DNA of 25,583 nucleotides, from the NCBI GenBank assembly GCA_023428915.1, contig JAEYWL010000006.1, forward strand, positions 1 through 25,583, written 5' to 3'. The position numbers and the translations under genes are program-made. This stretch comes from Verrucomicrobiota bacterium (GTDB lineage: Bacteria > Chlamydiota > Chlamydiia > Chlamydiales > JAEYWL01). Below the pieces are notes generated by a model. That model saw only the letters and a program-made list of their open reading frames with translations. It was not told the origin of the DNA and searched no databases. Positions 7,983 through 16,390 of the stretch are shown one piece after another; the stretch's first letter is position 1, and each line of letters starts with the position of its first letter.

Positions 7983-9432
7983 GAAAACAGTCCAGACAAT
8001 TTTCGAGAAATCTCAGGCAGGCCAAAAAGCCTACAGTTTGCCAAAAGGGAATGTTAAATCTTTTGCGCCGCCTGAAAATCTGCTTAGAAAGAGCCCTCCT
8101 TTGCTGCCGGAAATCTCTGAGCTCGATCTCATGCGCCACTTTACTGAGTTGGCAGGACGGAATGTGGGCATAGATAATACCTTTTATCCTTTAGGCAGCT
8201 GTACCATGAAGTACAATCCTCGCATCAACGAACTTGCGGCTGCAGAATCGGCCTTCTGCAATTCCCATCCTTTGGCTCCGGTTGAAATGGTGCAGGGGAA
8301 TCTTCAGGTTATGTATGAACTGATCCAATTGCTCTGCCAAGTGTGCGGATTAGAGGCGGGCTCCTTATTTGCCAATGCAGGCGCCCAAGGGGAATTGGCT
8401 GGGATTAAGATGATCCAAGCCTGCCATGCAGCCAATGGAGAAGGGATGCGCAACGAGGTATTGATACCCGATAGTGCGCACGGTACCAATCCTGCAACAG
8501 CTGCCATGGCAGGTTATAAAACAGTCACCCTCAAATCAACGGCAACTGGAGAAGTCGATCTTGAGCAGTTAAGGGCAGCGGCGGGCAGGCAAACGGCAGC
8601 GCTTATGCTTACTAATCCCAGCACGTTGGGATTATTTAGTCCTAATGTATGCGAGATTACCGCTATTTTGCATCAGGCGGGGGCTTTAACTTATTACGAC
8701 GGGGCGAATTTAAACGCCATTATGAATTTGGCCAAGCCTGGGGACATGGGTTTTGACGTGATGCACATCAACTTGCATAAAACATTTTCTACTCCGCATG
8801 GCGGCGGCGGACCCGGCGCTGCAGCCGTATTGTGCAACAGCAAACTGCAGCCCTATCTGCCCAGCCCTCAAGTTGTTTTCAAAAATGGGCAATATGCCTT
8901 TGAAGAACCGGCAAGTTCTATCGGCAGCATCAGCCCTTTTTTTGGAAATTTCAGCATCTATTTAAGGGCGTTTCTTTATGGTAAGCTTCATGGACATTAT
9001 GGCCTGCAAAAGGTGGCAGAAAATGCAGTGCTCAATGCGAACTATCTTAAGAAAAAAGTCGGCCAAATTTTCGACATACCCTATTCACAGCCTTGCATGC
9101 ATGAGTTTGTGGTGCAGGCTGACCGTTTTCTCAATAAAGGGATCAAGGCTTTAGATATCGCCAAACGCATTCTCGACTATGGAATGTATGCCCCCACTAT
9201 TTATTTTCCGCTAATCGTTAAAGAAGCCATGTTAATTGAACCCACAGAATGCGAGTCTAAAGCCACCTTGGACAGATTTGTGGAAATTTTGCAGCAGATC
9301 GCAGTTGAAGCAGAACAACAACCGGAATTAGTCAAAACAGCGCCTCACACAAAACCTGTAGGCCGCTTAGATGAAGTTAAAGCAGCCAAGCAGGCCAGAG
9401 TTTGCGACCCTAATATTTTTAACCTTGGGTGA
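7975..9432 (+). CDS. gcvPB: Glycine dehydrogenase (decarboxylating) subunit 2, C-terminal half of P protein
   Basis: This 485-residue protein carries the pyridoxal-phosphate site of the P protein. Lys269 in INLHKTFSTPHGGGGPGAAA is the Schiff-base lysine followed by the glycine-rich loop. Other family features are GIDNTFYPLGSCTMKYNPR (about 61-79), NAGAQGELAGIKMIQACHAA and PDSAHGTNPATAAMAGY. With GcvPA it decarboxylates glycine and passes the aminomethyl group to lipoyl-GcvH. Its ATG is inside the end of gcvPA, and its stop overlaps a GTG of the ABC ATPase frame, whose ATG begins 2 bases later. All the system needs in addition is a lipoamide dehydrogenase, presumably shared with the 2-oxoacid dehydrogenases. 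Confidence 0.96.
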   Translation: MGKKTVQTIFEKSQAGQKAYSLPKGNVKSFAPPENLLRKSPPLLPEISELDLMRHFTELAGRNVGIDNTFYPLGSCTMKYNPRINELAAAESAFCNSHPLAPVEMVQGNLQVMYELIQLLCQVCGLEAGSLFANAGAQGELAGIKMIQACHAANGEGMRNEVLIPDSAHGTNPATAAMAGYKTVTLKSTATGEVDLEQLRAAAGRQTAALMLTNPSTLGLFSPNVCEITAILHQAGALTYYDGANLNAIMNLAKPGDMGFDVMHINLHKTFSTPHGGGGPGAAAVLCNSKLQPYLPSPQVVFKNGQYAFEEPASSIGSISPFFGNFSIYLRAFLYGKLHGHYGLQKVAENAVLNANYLKKKVGQIFDIPYSQPCMHEFVVQADRFLNKGIKALDIAKRILDYGMYAPTIYFPLIVKEAMLIEPTECESKATLDRFVEILQQIAVEAEQQPELVKTAPHTKPVGRLDEVKAAKQARVCDPNIFNLG

Positions 9433-9434
9433 GC

Positions 9435-10169
9435 ATGGAGACTGCTTTACAGATCCATTCTGTCAAAAAAATTTATCCCAATAGAAAAGAAGCTCTGAAA
9501 GGAATTACTTTAGATATTTATGAAGGGGAAATTTTAGGCTTGCTGGGGATTAATGGCGCCGGTAAAACTACTCTTTCAACAATTTTAGCCGGACTGCATC
9601 CTTGCACTAACGGCGATGTACTATATCAGGGTCGTTCCATTTACAAAAACATCATCAAATATCGTAAAATAGTGGGGTTTTGTCCGCAAAAGCCCAATCT
9701 AGATCTTAGCTTAACTCTGGAGGAAAATCTGCTCTTTGCGGGCCGCTATCATTTAATGAAAGAACGCGATATCCGTGTGCAAGTGGCCAGTCTTATGGAT
9801 CAGTTTCAATTGCAAGAATTTGCCCAAGCTGAGGTTTCAGAGCTTTCAAGCGGGTATAAACAACGTTTTTTATTGGCTCGCACCTTAATCCATCGCCCCA
9901 AAATTCTTATTTTGGATGAGCCTACCGTAGGGCTTGATCCTCGCACACGCCATCAACTTTGGGAACAAATTATTGAATTTAAAAAAAATGGCGCTACTGT
10001 AGTCCTTACAACGCACTACTTAGATGAGGCTGAGCATCTTTCTGATCGGGTTTGCATCATCGATGCAGGAGCCGTAATGACCATAGATACACCGCAGAAT
10101 CTGCTAGTGCGGCATCAAATGGAGCGTTTGGAAGAAGTGTTTTTAAAATTGCTGCAATCAGAGTCTTAG
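9435..10169 (+). CDS. ABC transporter ATP-binding protein (ABC-2/drug-exporter type)
   Basis: This 244-residue nucleotide-binding subunit has all the expected motifs: Walker A GINGAGKTT (38-46), Q-loop Gln85 (FCPQKP), signature LSSGY (137-141), Walker B ILILDEP (157-163), D-loop GLDPR and switch His194 (TTHYLDEAEHLSD). The class is that of DrrA/NodI-like exporters paired with an ABC-2 permease, which is the next gene. The ATG at 9435 is used here; a GTG at 9429 would add two residues. It sits 2 bases after gcvPB, so it is probably transcribed with the glycine cleavage genes. The substrate cannot be told from sequence. Confidence 0.93.
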   Translation: METALQIHSVKKIYPNRKEALKGITLDIYEGEILGLLGINGAGKTTLSTILAGLHPCTNGDVLYQGRSIYKNIIKYRKIVGFCPQKPNLDLSLTLEENLLFAGRYHLMKERDIRVQVASLMDQFQLQEFAQAEVSELSSGYKQRFLLARTLIHRPKILILDEPTVGLDPRTRHQLWEQIIEFKKNGATVVLTTHYLDEAEHLSDRVCIIDAGAVMTIDTPQNLLVRHQMERLEEVFLKLLQSES

Positions 10170-10180
10170 TCGCGCAAGTT

Positions 10181-10948
10181 ATGAATTACATAAAAATAAT
10201 TATTCAATTGATTAGGCGCGATTTACGCGTGTTTAAAGAAGAGTTATTAGATACAGCCCTTAACCTCTCCACAACAGTAGTCATATTTGGTTATTTTCTA
10301 GAATATTACGGCATACAAGCTAATTATGGCCCCTTTATCTTGATAGGCGTTATAGCTGGTTTTGGTTTTTTTGAAGTAGCTAGCAGGGTCAGCATGATGA
10401 TCGCTGACTTTGAAGGGGAGCGTACCATTTTGTATACGCTGTCATTGCCCCTGCCTTCCTGGTTAGTATTTGTGTATATAGCGGTCTCATGGGCTTTAAT
10501 CTCATCAATTCTAAGCTTGCTGATGTTTCCTTTAGGCAAGCTAATCCTCTACAATCAATTCAATTTAAGCCATGTAAGCCATGTCAGGCTGCCTTTTATT
10601 TTCCTCCTTAGCAACTTGTTTTTTGGTTTTTTTGCTCTTTGGCTCGTGGCTGTACTAAAAAAAATGAGCAGTACTTCACACCTATTTGTAAGGGTCATTA
10701 ATCCTATGTATGCCTTTGGTTGCCTGTGGTACACCTGGGCCTCAATTTTTACTATTTCCCCTTTACTTGCCTATCTGCACTTAGCTAACCCTTTGCTATA
10801 TGTGATGGAGGGCATGCGGGCGGCTACCCTAGGTCAGGAAGGGTATTTACCTTTCTGGTTTAGCATGTTGGGTCTTACGGTTTTTACTCTATTCTTTGCC
10901 TGGGATGCCATCCGCCGTTTGCTCAAGCGACTGGATTGCGTGACTTAA
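10181..10948 (+). CDS. ABC-2 type transporter permease
   Basis: This 255-residue integral membrane protein has about six hydrophobic segments, for example STTVVIFGYFLEYYG, FILIGVIAGFGFFEV, WLVFVYIAVSWALISSILSL, LPFIFLLSNLFFGFFALWLV and FWFSMLGLTVFTLFFAWDAI. The stretch LANPLLYVMEGMRAATLGQEG near the C-terminus matches the conserved 'NP...Y..E..R...G' motif of ABC-2 permeases of DrrB/NodJ type. The ATG at 10181 was chosen over the longer frame from 10052, which would overlap the ATPase gene heavily. With the preceding ATPase it makes a complete exporter or lipid/drug transport system. A palindromic element begins at its stop codon. Confidence 0.9.
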   Translation: MNYIKIIIQLIRRDLRVFKEELLDTALNLSTTVVIFGYFLEYYGIQANYGPFILIGVIAGFGFFEVASRVSMMIADFEGERTILYTLSLPLPSWLVFVYIAVSWALISSILSLLMFPLGKLILYNQFNLSHVSHVRLPFIFLLSNLFFGFFALWLVAVLKKMSSTSHLFVRVINPMYAFGCLWYTWASIFTISPLLAYLHLANPLLYVMEGMRAATLGQEGYLPFWFSMLGLTVFTLFFAWDAIRRLLKRLDCVT

Positions 10949-11042
10949 AACCCGACTTGCTACCTTATAATAAGTCATATTCGAAATTATTTTCTCTCTA
11001 AGAACTCGAATCTGACTCTTAGAAGGGAGCATCGGGTTTAAA
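10946..11042. repeat. Palindromic element family B, short copy
   Basis: An inverted repeat starts at the permease stop. The left arm begins TTAAAACCCGACTTGC and the right arm ends GCATCGGGTTTAAA, with TATTCGAA and its inverse TCGAATCTGA inside the arms. The same arms recur at 17459-17637. In RNA this forms a long hairpin, so it could act as a bidirectional transcription end. No run of Us follows, so this is not a textbook terminator. Confidence 0.75.
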
Positions 11043-11103
11043 GCTTCTAACAATGCCCTAGTAATTAGAGTTGTCTAATAGAACAATAGCAAGCGTTTTC
11101 TTT

Positions 11104-11132
11104 TTGACCATTACACCTTTTTCCCGTACAGT
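11104..11132 (+). promoter_or_regulatory. Candidate sigma70-type promoter for the 11170 gene
   Basis: TTGACC (11104-11109) and TACAGT (11127-11132) are separated by exactly 17 bases, about 38 bases upstream of the ATG at 11170. The -35 matches five of six consensus bases and the -10 four of six. Confidence 0.5.
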
Positions 11133-11169
11133 TTTTTCGGCCTAATCGGAAAAATAGCACAGGAGTAAT

Positions 11170-11550
11170 ATGGAAGCTAAACAGAAAATCCATCTCGATC
11201 TTGGCAGCACTTTGCATCTTTTTTATACAGATGCCTATTCGCATCCCGAGGGTTTGTCCAAGAAAGAGCAAATTGATGAGAATATGCAGGCTCTATTTGA
11301 TAAACATGCATTTACTGATCCCGCAGAACTGCGATTTTTAGCAGGCCAACTAGAGGCACTGCATACGGATAATTGCATTAGTCCTCAAAATAAAAAAACA
11401 TTGTTTGAATGCCTGATCAAATTTTTTCCCCTCCCCAAAAATGCATCCTTCCAGAAAGATGAGGATGCTAGAGGAGCATGTGATTTGCTCGCTGTAAAGT
11501 CGCTTGTTTGGCTGAAAGCCAGGGAGTTGGAAGTTGCTAAAATGACTTAG
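11170..11550 (+). CDS. Small hypothetical protein
   Basis: This 126-residue soluble protein is predicted to be mostly helical and has no signal peptide, membrane segment or recognised domain. It starts MEAKQKIHLDLGSTLHLFYT and contains the Lys/Glu-rich stretch SKKEQIDENMQALFDKHAF. An AGGAG ribosome binding site lies 5 bases before the ATG, and a good promoter candidate is present at 11104-11132, so I regard it as a real, separately expressed gene. It converges on the 11564 gene with only 13 bases between the stops. I do not recognise it. Confidence 0.7.
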   Translation: MEAKQKIHLDLGSTLHLFYTDAYSHPEGLSKKEQIDENMQALFDKHAFTDPAELRFLAGQLEALHTDNCISPQNKKTLFECLIKFFPLPKNASFQKDEDARGACDLLAVKSLVWLKARELEVAKMT

Positions 11551-11563
11551 ACCTTAGGCTGCC

Positions 11564-12547
11564 TTACCGCGATTGCTTAATGCCCTGGGTATTCATCAAA
11601 TGCTGCCAATAGGCTTTCATCTCTTTGTTGAGGTAGCCGCCGACAAACTCCAGGTTAACTGGCCAATGATTAAAGTATTCTGTATCTATAAATGCGATGC
11701 GGTTATCCAGGGCAAAGGGCATATTGAGGATATAAATCGAGTCAAATAAGCCCAGCTCATTCAATAGATAGTAGATAGCGGCTAATTTAGGCTTTGTCAT
11801 CTGATGCTTCCATAGCCTTACGCTGATGCCGCGGTGGAAAATGGGCATGTATTCAGCGACTAAAAGAAACTTCTTGCTATCGGCTGGTGCCGGTTGATCC
11901 GGCAAAGGGTAAAGCCATTTTTTGGGGACTTTAGCAAACTGTTGGAAGCCTTGCCGCTCAATAGTTTCTTGAATTAATTGAGCGCCAATAATTCTTTTTC
12001 TTAAACGGCGAAAATAGTCAGGTACGTTTTGTTGATCGGTGTAGATTTTCAGCAAATACCCTTTTAAAGAGGGATGGCTGGCTACAGTCACATCGATCTC
12101 CCTTTTTTCTAGAGTTAATTTGAAGCCTGCTTGTTTCAAAGCTTCTCTGGAAGCAGCGGCGTGCGAGCGTTGAAAAATGGCATCCAGTTTAGCTCGTAAA
12201 GGGTGAGAGTAGGGAAGTAGAAAAGGCTCAGCGCTATCCCAGGTTTGCTGGTCAATAGCCTCTCTTTTGGGCCAGATGGCCGATGCCGGGGTTGTATTCT
12301 GCATTATCATGCATACAGGGGATGGTCCGTCTTGAGCCTCATTTCCAAACCGGACGTAATAGCTGCCAGCTGGGTCAAGCCATTCAGCAGCTTCGTCAGG
12401 CAGGCTGAATCCGGCCTCTTCGCTGCAATAACCAGCATGGGCAGGGTGAATATAGTCAAAGGTTGGCGTATCGGAAAGTTCCCAATGCAACTCCTCGGCT
12501 TGACAGGCAGAGAAGCAGAATAAAGAAATTAAAAAGAGTCTAAGCAT
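11564..12547 (-). CDS. Secreted hypothetical protein with a kinase-like motif layout
   Basis: This 327-residue protein has an N-terminal export signal (MLRLFLISLFCFSACQA). FSAC could be a loose lipobox at Cys15, but cleavage after Ala17 or a similar site is equally possible. The C-terminal half has spaced elements that resemble a protein-kinase/aminoglycoside-phosphotransferase fold: Lys167 in LKGYLLKIY (beta3-like), glutamates 194/197 in a following helix, a hinge-like FLLVAEYMP (227-235), Asp269...Asn275, and FIDTE (Asp288) 13 residues after Asn275, the usual Asn-to-DFG spacing. The HRD/HGD motif itself is not preserved, so the reading is tentative. Function is unknown. No strong ribosome binding site is seen. 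It is divergent from the glycosyltransferase gene. Confidence 0.75.
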   Translation of the reverse strand: MLRLFLISLFCFSACQAEELHWELSDTPTFDYIHPAHAGYCSEEAGFSLPDEAAEWLDPAGSYYVRFGNEAQDGPSPVCMIMQNTTPASAIWPKREAIDQQTWDSAEPFLLPYSHPLRAKLDAIFQRSHAAASREALKQAGFKLTLEKREIDVTVASHPSLKGYLLKIYTDQQNVPDYFRRLRKRIIGAQLIQETIERQGFQQFAKVPKKWLYPLPDQPAPADSKKFLLVAEYMPIFHRGISVRLWKHQMTKPKLAAIYYLLNELGLFDSIYILNMPFALDNRIAFIDTEYFNHWPVNLEFVGGYLNKEMKAYWQHLMNTQGIKQSR

Positions 12548-12658
12548 AACAATATAGATAAAAGTTTATTAAAGGGATAGCAGGTGGAGGCTAATTTTCG
12601 CAAGCTAGGTTTATTTTCTGCAAACTGTTAAGATGGGAGTTTATTAAGGGGAGTTATC

Positions 12659-13864
12659 ATGGCTGTAAAAACAATTGTGCATAGGGTGAATTTGGATACC
12701 CTTGGCGGGGTTGAACCTCTATTTTACCACTATCTGCAGCAACATAACCGCGCACAGTTTGAACATCATGTAGTTGTCGGCGCTAAAAAAATGCTTCCTT
12801 ATTATCGCGAAGGAATAGCAGCTAATGTAAAAACTGTTAAGCATGCCCGTTATATCGGCGGCATCAGGATACCGAAGCTTTTAAAGTCTTTGCGCGACTT
12901 TAATTGCCGCAGAATTCTCAAAAACAAAGAAGCTGATCTACTGGTGTTGTGGAATTGTTTCGAAGACCGCAGTTTAATGAAGGCCGCCGGACAATACAAC
13001 TACCCTGCAGTATTTTACGATCATGGTTCAGCTGTGGCGCAAGGTGAATCGGATTGGAACAATAACTTTTTAAAGAATTTACGCGGTGTGATTTCTTGTT
13101 CCTATGCCTCTCAACGGTATATCCAATTGCGCTGGGGCTTCAAGGGACCTATGCGTCAGGTCAGCAATCCATTGCGGCATGACCTGGAAGGCATGCCTAA
13201 ATTGCCTAAGCGTTTTCCTAAAGAGCGCCCTTTTAGAATTGGGCTTGTGGGACGTTTAATTTCAATCAAAGCCGCTAATTTAGCAATTCACGCCGCAGCT
13301 GAACTCATCAAGCAGGGGTATAAGGTTGAGTTGTATATTGCCGGCAAGGGAAATGAAGAGCGCAATTTAAAAGAGTATGCGCAACTTTTGGGAATTGCAA
13401 AACAAGTGCATTTTAAAGGGGTGATCCTTAACATTTCTCAATTTTATGAGTTTATCGATCTGCAAGTGGCGCCATCTATCAGAGAGTCTTTTGGCCTTAG
13501 TTGTTTTGAGTCTTCTTGCCACGGCTGTCCGGTAGTGGCTTCCCATGTTGATGGTTTGCCGGAAGTGGTGCATCATGGAATTACTGGCATTACGATAAAG
13601 CCGCGCCTGCCTGTTAGCGAGATGGGCCGTTTTGGCGGCAATGCGAACAAGATGCCCTATCTGGTGTATGATCCTGCTGATGATGCCATTGTTCCGCCTA
13701 AGTTTGTGCCCCCAGAAGAGCTGGCGCAGGCGATTGCAGGACTATTGGACAATCCCGGCAAGTACGAGGCCATGAGCCGGGCCAGCCTGGAAAAAACTGC
13801 TTGCCACCCCAGCTTCAACGACTATGTAAAAAATCTGGAAAGCGCCCTTTTAGAGCTATGCTAA
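12659..13864 (+). CDS. Glycosyltransferase family 4 protein
   Basis: This 401-residue GT-B enzyme transfers a sugar from an activated donor, probably to a surface glycan or glycolipid at the cytoplasmic face of the membrane. The N-terminal Rossmann half begins HRVNLDTLGGVEPLFYHYL with the glycine-rich acceptor loop. The C-terminal half has FRIGLVGRLISIKAANLAIH (192-211), LYIAGKGNEE and the EX7E donor motif E276-SFGLSCF-E284 followed by PVVASHVDGLPEVV, characteristic of GT4. A GGGGAG ribosome binding site precedes the ATG. It stands alone, with no other cell-wall or LPS genes nearby, so the acceptor cannot be inferred. Confidence 0.9.
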   Translation: MAVKTIVHRVNLDTLGGVEPLFYHYLQQHNRAQFEHHVVVGAKKMLPYYREGIAANVKTVKHARYIGGIRIPKLLKSLRDFNCRRILKNKEADLLVLWNCFEDRSLMKAAGQYNYPAVFYDHGSAVAQGESDWNNNFLKNLRGVISCSYASQRYIQLRWGFKGPMRQVSNPLRHDLEGMPKLPKRFPKERPFRIGLVGRLISIKAANLAIHAAAELIKQGYKVELYIAGKGNEERNLKEYAQLLGIAKQVHFKGVILNISQFYEFIDLQVAPSIRESFGLSCFESSCHGCPVVASHVDGLPEVVHHGITGITIKPRLPVSEMGRFGGNANKMPYLVYDPADDAIVPPKFVPPEELAQAIAGLLDNPGKYEAMSRASLEKTACHPSFNDYVKNLESALLELC

Positions 13865-13869
13865 CCAGC

Positions 13870-14060
13870 ATAAAAGGGATAAAATAGCCGCGAAGCGGCG
13901 AAAGCATATAGCTACAGGCGCAAGTCCAATTTCATCAAAATAAGCAATAAAGTGGCGTCGAGTCGCCGCACTCCAAATTTCTCAATAAAAACCTTATTTT
14001 GACGACATTAGGCTTAGCCTAATACGTATGCGCTTTCGCAACTCAATAAGGCCTTTTGCT
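13870..14060. repeat. Nested palindromic intergenic structure between convergent genes
   Basis: Several nested inverted repeats fill the gap between the convergent glycosyltransferase and nrdA genes. They are AGCCGCGAAGCGGCG (13886-13900), GCGAAAGCATAT (13898-13909) against GTATGCGCTTTCGC (14026-14039), TCAAAATAAG (13934-13943) against CTTATTTTGA (13993-14002), GTGGCGTCGAGTCGCCGCAC (13952-13971) and ATTAGGCTTAGCCTAAT (14007-14023). Placed between two 3' ends, it probably serves as a bidirectional transcription end or is a MITE-like insertion. No coding frame is evident. Confidence 0.65.
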
Positions 14061-14066
14061 CCTTCT

Positions 14067-16379
14067 TTAGCCGCTGCAGCTGAGGCAGCCTTCTTCCAGC
14101 TTGCAGGCTGCATTTTCAGGTAATTTAACCGTGAATTTAATCGCCTCTGCGGCGGCTTTGCTGCGCAAGTAATACATGCCGGTTTTAAGCCCTTTCTTCC
14201 AGGCATAAAAATGCATGGAAGTTAGCTTGGCAAAAGTCGGATTTTCCATGAATAAGTTTAGCGACTGCGTCTGGCAGATAAAAGGGGCCCGTTCAGCGGC
14301 CAGATCAATTAAGGCTTTTTGTTTTAATTCCCAGGCTGTTTTGTAGAGCATTTTAATTTCTTCAGGGATTCCGGGGATATCCTGTATGGAGCCGTTATGT
14401 AAAAATATCTGCTCTTTCAGCTGCTCATTCCACAAGCCTAAAGCAATAAGGTCTCGCAAGAGGTGCCTGTTGACGATAATAAATTCGCCGGAGAGCACCC
14501 TTCGGGAATAAATGTTTGAAACATAAGGTTCAAAGCATTCATTATTGCCGAGAATTTGCGAAGTTGATGCCGTGGGCATTAAGGCTGTTAAGAGGGAGTT
14601 TCTGGCCCCATAGCGCAGCAGGTCTTTTCGCAAATCTTCCCAGTTCCAGCGGTTGCCGGGAGCAATCCCCCATAGATCAAACTGGAATAGGCCTTTTGAT
14701 AGGGGCGAACCGGCAAATGAGGGATAGCTGCCTTTTTCCCGGGCCAATGCCACAGAGGTTTTCATGGCAAAATAATAAATTGCCTCAAAAACTTCTTTGT
14801 TGAGCTGCCTGGCTCCTTCTGACTCAAAGGGAAGCCTTAATAAGATAAAAAGATCAGCTAAGCCCTGGACCCCGATGCCAATAGGGCGATGCCGCAAATT
14901 AGAGTGTTCCGCTTCTTCAACGGGATAAAAGTTGCCGTCGATGATTTTGTCGAGATTGCGGGTAACCGTTGACACTGCTTTCTCTAAGCGCTGGTAGCAG
15001 AATTTACCATCTACGACAAATTGAGGCAGAGCTAAAGAGGCGAGGTTGCATACGGCAATTTCATCCGGCGATGAGTATTCCAGAATCTCTGCGCATAAGT
15101 TGCTCGTTCGGATAAGCCCCAAATTTTGCTGGTTTGATTTTAAGTTGCAGGCATCTTTGAAGAGCATGTATGGGGTGCCAGTCTCAATTTGCGATTCGAG
15201 GATCTTAAACCACAAATCTTGCGCTTTGATTGTTTTACGAGCTTTTCCGGCTTGTTCATATTCGGCATAAAGCTTGTCAAAGGCTGCGCCGCAGCAGGCG
15301 TCTAAGCCGGGCGCCTCGTTGGGGCAAAATAAGGACCAGAGGCCATTTTCCTCAACGCGGCGCATGAATAAGTCGGGGATCCAAAGTGCTGTAAAGAGAT
15401 CCCGCGCCCTCAGTTCTTCTTTGCCGGTATTTTTACGCAGCTCCAAAAAGTAGTGGATATCTGCATGCCAGGGCTCAAGGAAGAAAGCAAAAGAGCCTTT
15501 GCGTTTGCCTCCTCCCTGGTCGATATAACGCGCGGTATCGTTAAATACGCGCAGCATAGGAAGAATGCCGTTAGAAGTGCCTCCGGTGCCTTTTATATAA
15601 GAACCGGTGGCGCGGATATTGTGGATGCTTATCCCTATGCCCCCAGCCGCTTGGGAAATTTTGGCGCAGGCTTTAAGAGTATCGAAGATGCCGTCTATAC
15701 TGTCATCTTTCATTTGCACGAGAAAGCAAGAGGACATTTGCGGGTTGGGCGTGCCTGCATTAAAGAGCGTTGGGGTGGCATGCGTGAACCATTTGGCGCT
15801 CATATAGCGATACGTTTCAATAGCGGCTGCGATATCTTCCTTATGAATGCCGATGGCTACGCGCATCAGCATTTGCTGCGGGCGCTCAACTGGTTTTCCG
15901 GCAATTTTGAGCAAATAAGAACGCTCTAAAGTTTTAAACCCAAAATAGTCGTATTGGTAGTCTTGCGCGTAGTCAATGCACTCATCCAACTGTTTGCCAT
16001 GGGCTTGCACGATGGCGTATACCTGTTCAGCGATTAAGGCGGCAGGCTTTCCCGTCTTAGGGTCCTGGTAGTGGTAGAGGTCGGCTACAGTTTGGGAAAA
16101 AGAGCTGCTGCTGTTTTTATGCAAGTTTGAAACCGCAATCCGGGAAGCCAGCAGGGCATAATCGGGGTGGCTGCAAGTTAATGCGGCGCATATTTCAGCG
16201 GCTAAAGCGTCGAGCTCAGTTGTGGTTACCCCATCATAAATACCTTCAATTACTTTCAAGGCAATATAAGAGGGGTCTATATATTCTTCATCCAATCCAG
16301 AACAAAGTTTGCGGATGCGCGCAGTGATTTTGTCAAATTGCATCGCCTGCCGTCTTCCATCGCGTTTAATTACGTACAT
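14067..16379 (-). CDS. nrdA: Class Ia ribonucleoside-diphosphate reductase, large (alpha) subunit
   Basis: This 770-residue subunit reduces ribonucleoside diphosphates to deoxy forms. An ATP-cone allosteric domain occupies about 1-90 (MYVIKRDGRRQAMQFDKI...). The active site is complete: Cys218 (SSCFL), Asn427, Cys429 and Glu431 (NLCAE), and Cys444 (AVCNLAS), at the same numbering as human RRM1. Tyr736-Tyr737 (GMYYLRS) are the radical-transfer pair, and CLSC at 765-768 is the C-terminal redox pair for thioredoxin/glutaredoxin. The sequence is strikingly eukaryote-like (NrdAe-type) as recalled from animal R1 proteins. It follows nrdB by 11 bases with a GGGGG ribosome binding site, and falls under the same cobalamin riboswitch. 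Confidence 0.97.
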   Translation of the reverse strand: MYVIKRDGRRQAMQFDKITARIRKLCSGLDEEYIDPSYIALKVIEGIYDGVTTTELDALAAEICAALTCSHPDYALLASRIAVSNLHKNSSSSFSQTVADLYHYQDPKTGKPAALIAEQVYAIVQAHGKQLDECIDYAQDYQYDYFGFKTLERSYLLKIAGKPVERPQQMLMRVAIGIHKEDIAAAIETYRYMSAKWFTHATPTLFNAGTPNPQMSSCFLVQMKDDSIDGIFDTLKACAKISQAAGGIGISIHNIRATGSYIKGTGGTSNGILPMLRVFNDTARYIDQGGGKRKGSFAFFLEPWHADIHYFLELRKNTGKEELRARDLFTALWIPDLFMRRVEENGLWSLFCPNEAPGLDACCGAAFDKLYAEYEQAGKARKTIKAQDLWFKILESQIETGTPYMLFKDACNLKSNQQNLGLIRTSNLCAEILEYSSPDEIAVCNLASLALPQFVVDGKFCYQRLEKAVSTVTRNLDKIIDGNFYPVEEAEHSNLRHRPIGIGVQGLADLFILLRLPFESEGARQLNKEVFEAIYYFAMKTSVALAREKGSYPSFAGSPLSKGLFQFDLWGIAPGNRWNWEDLRKDLLRYGARNSLLTALMPTASTSQILGNNECFEPYVSNIYSRRVLSGEFIIVNRHLLRDLIALGLWNEQLKEQIFLHNGSIQDIPGIPEEIKMLYKTAWELKQKALIDLAAERAPFICQTQSLNLFMENPTFAKLTSMHFYAWKKGLKTGMYYLRSKAAAEAIKFTVKLPENAACKLEEGCLSCSG

Positions 16380-16390
16380 TGAGCACCCCC

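Noticed and set aside
10052..10180. N-terminal extension of the ABC-2 permease
   Set aside because: The extra 43 residues are polar, overlap the ATPase gene out of phase and are not expected in the family; the ATG at 10181 gives a normal start.
15453..15929. 158-residue open frame on the + strand inside nrdA
   Set aside because: It runs antisense to conserved nrdA codons, has no ribosome binding site and shows no recognisable motif; it is a by-product of codon use in the real gene.
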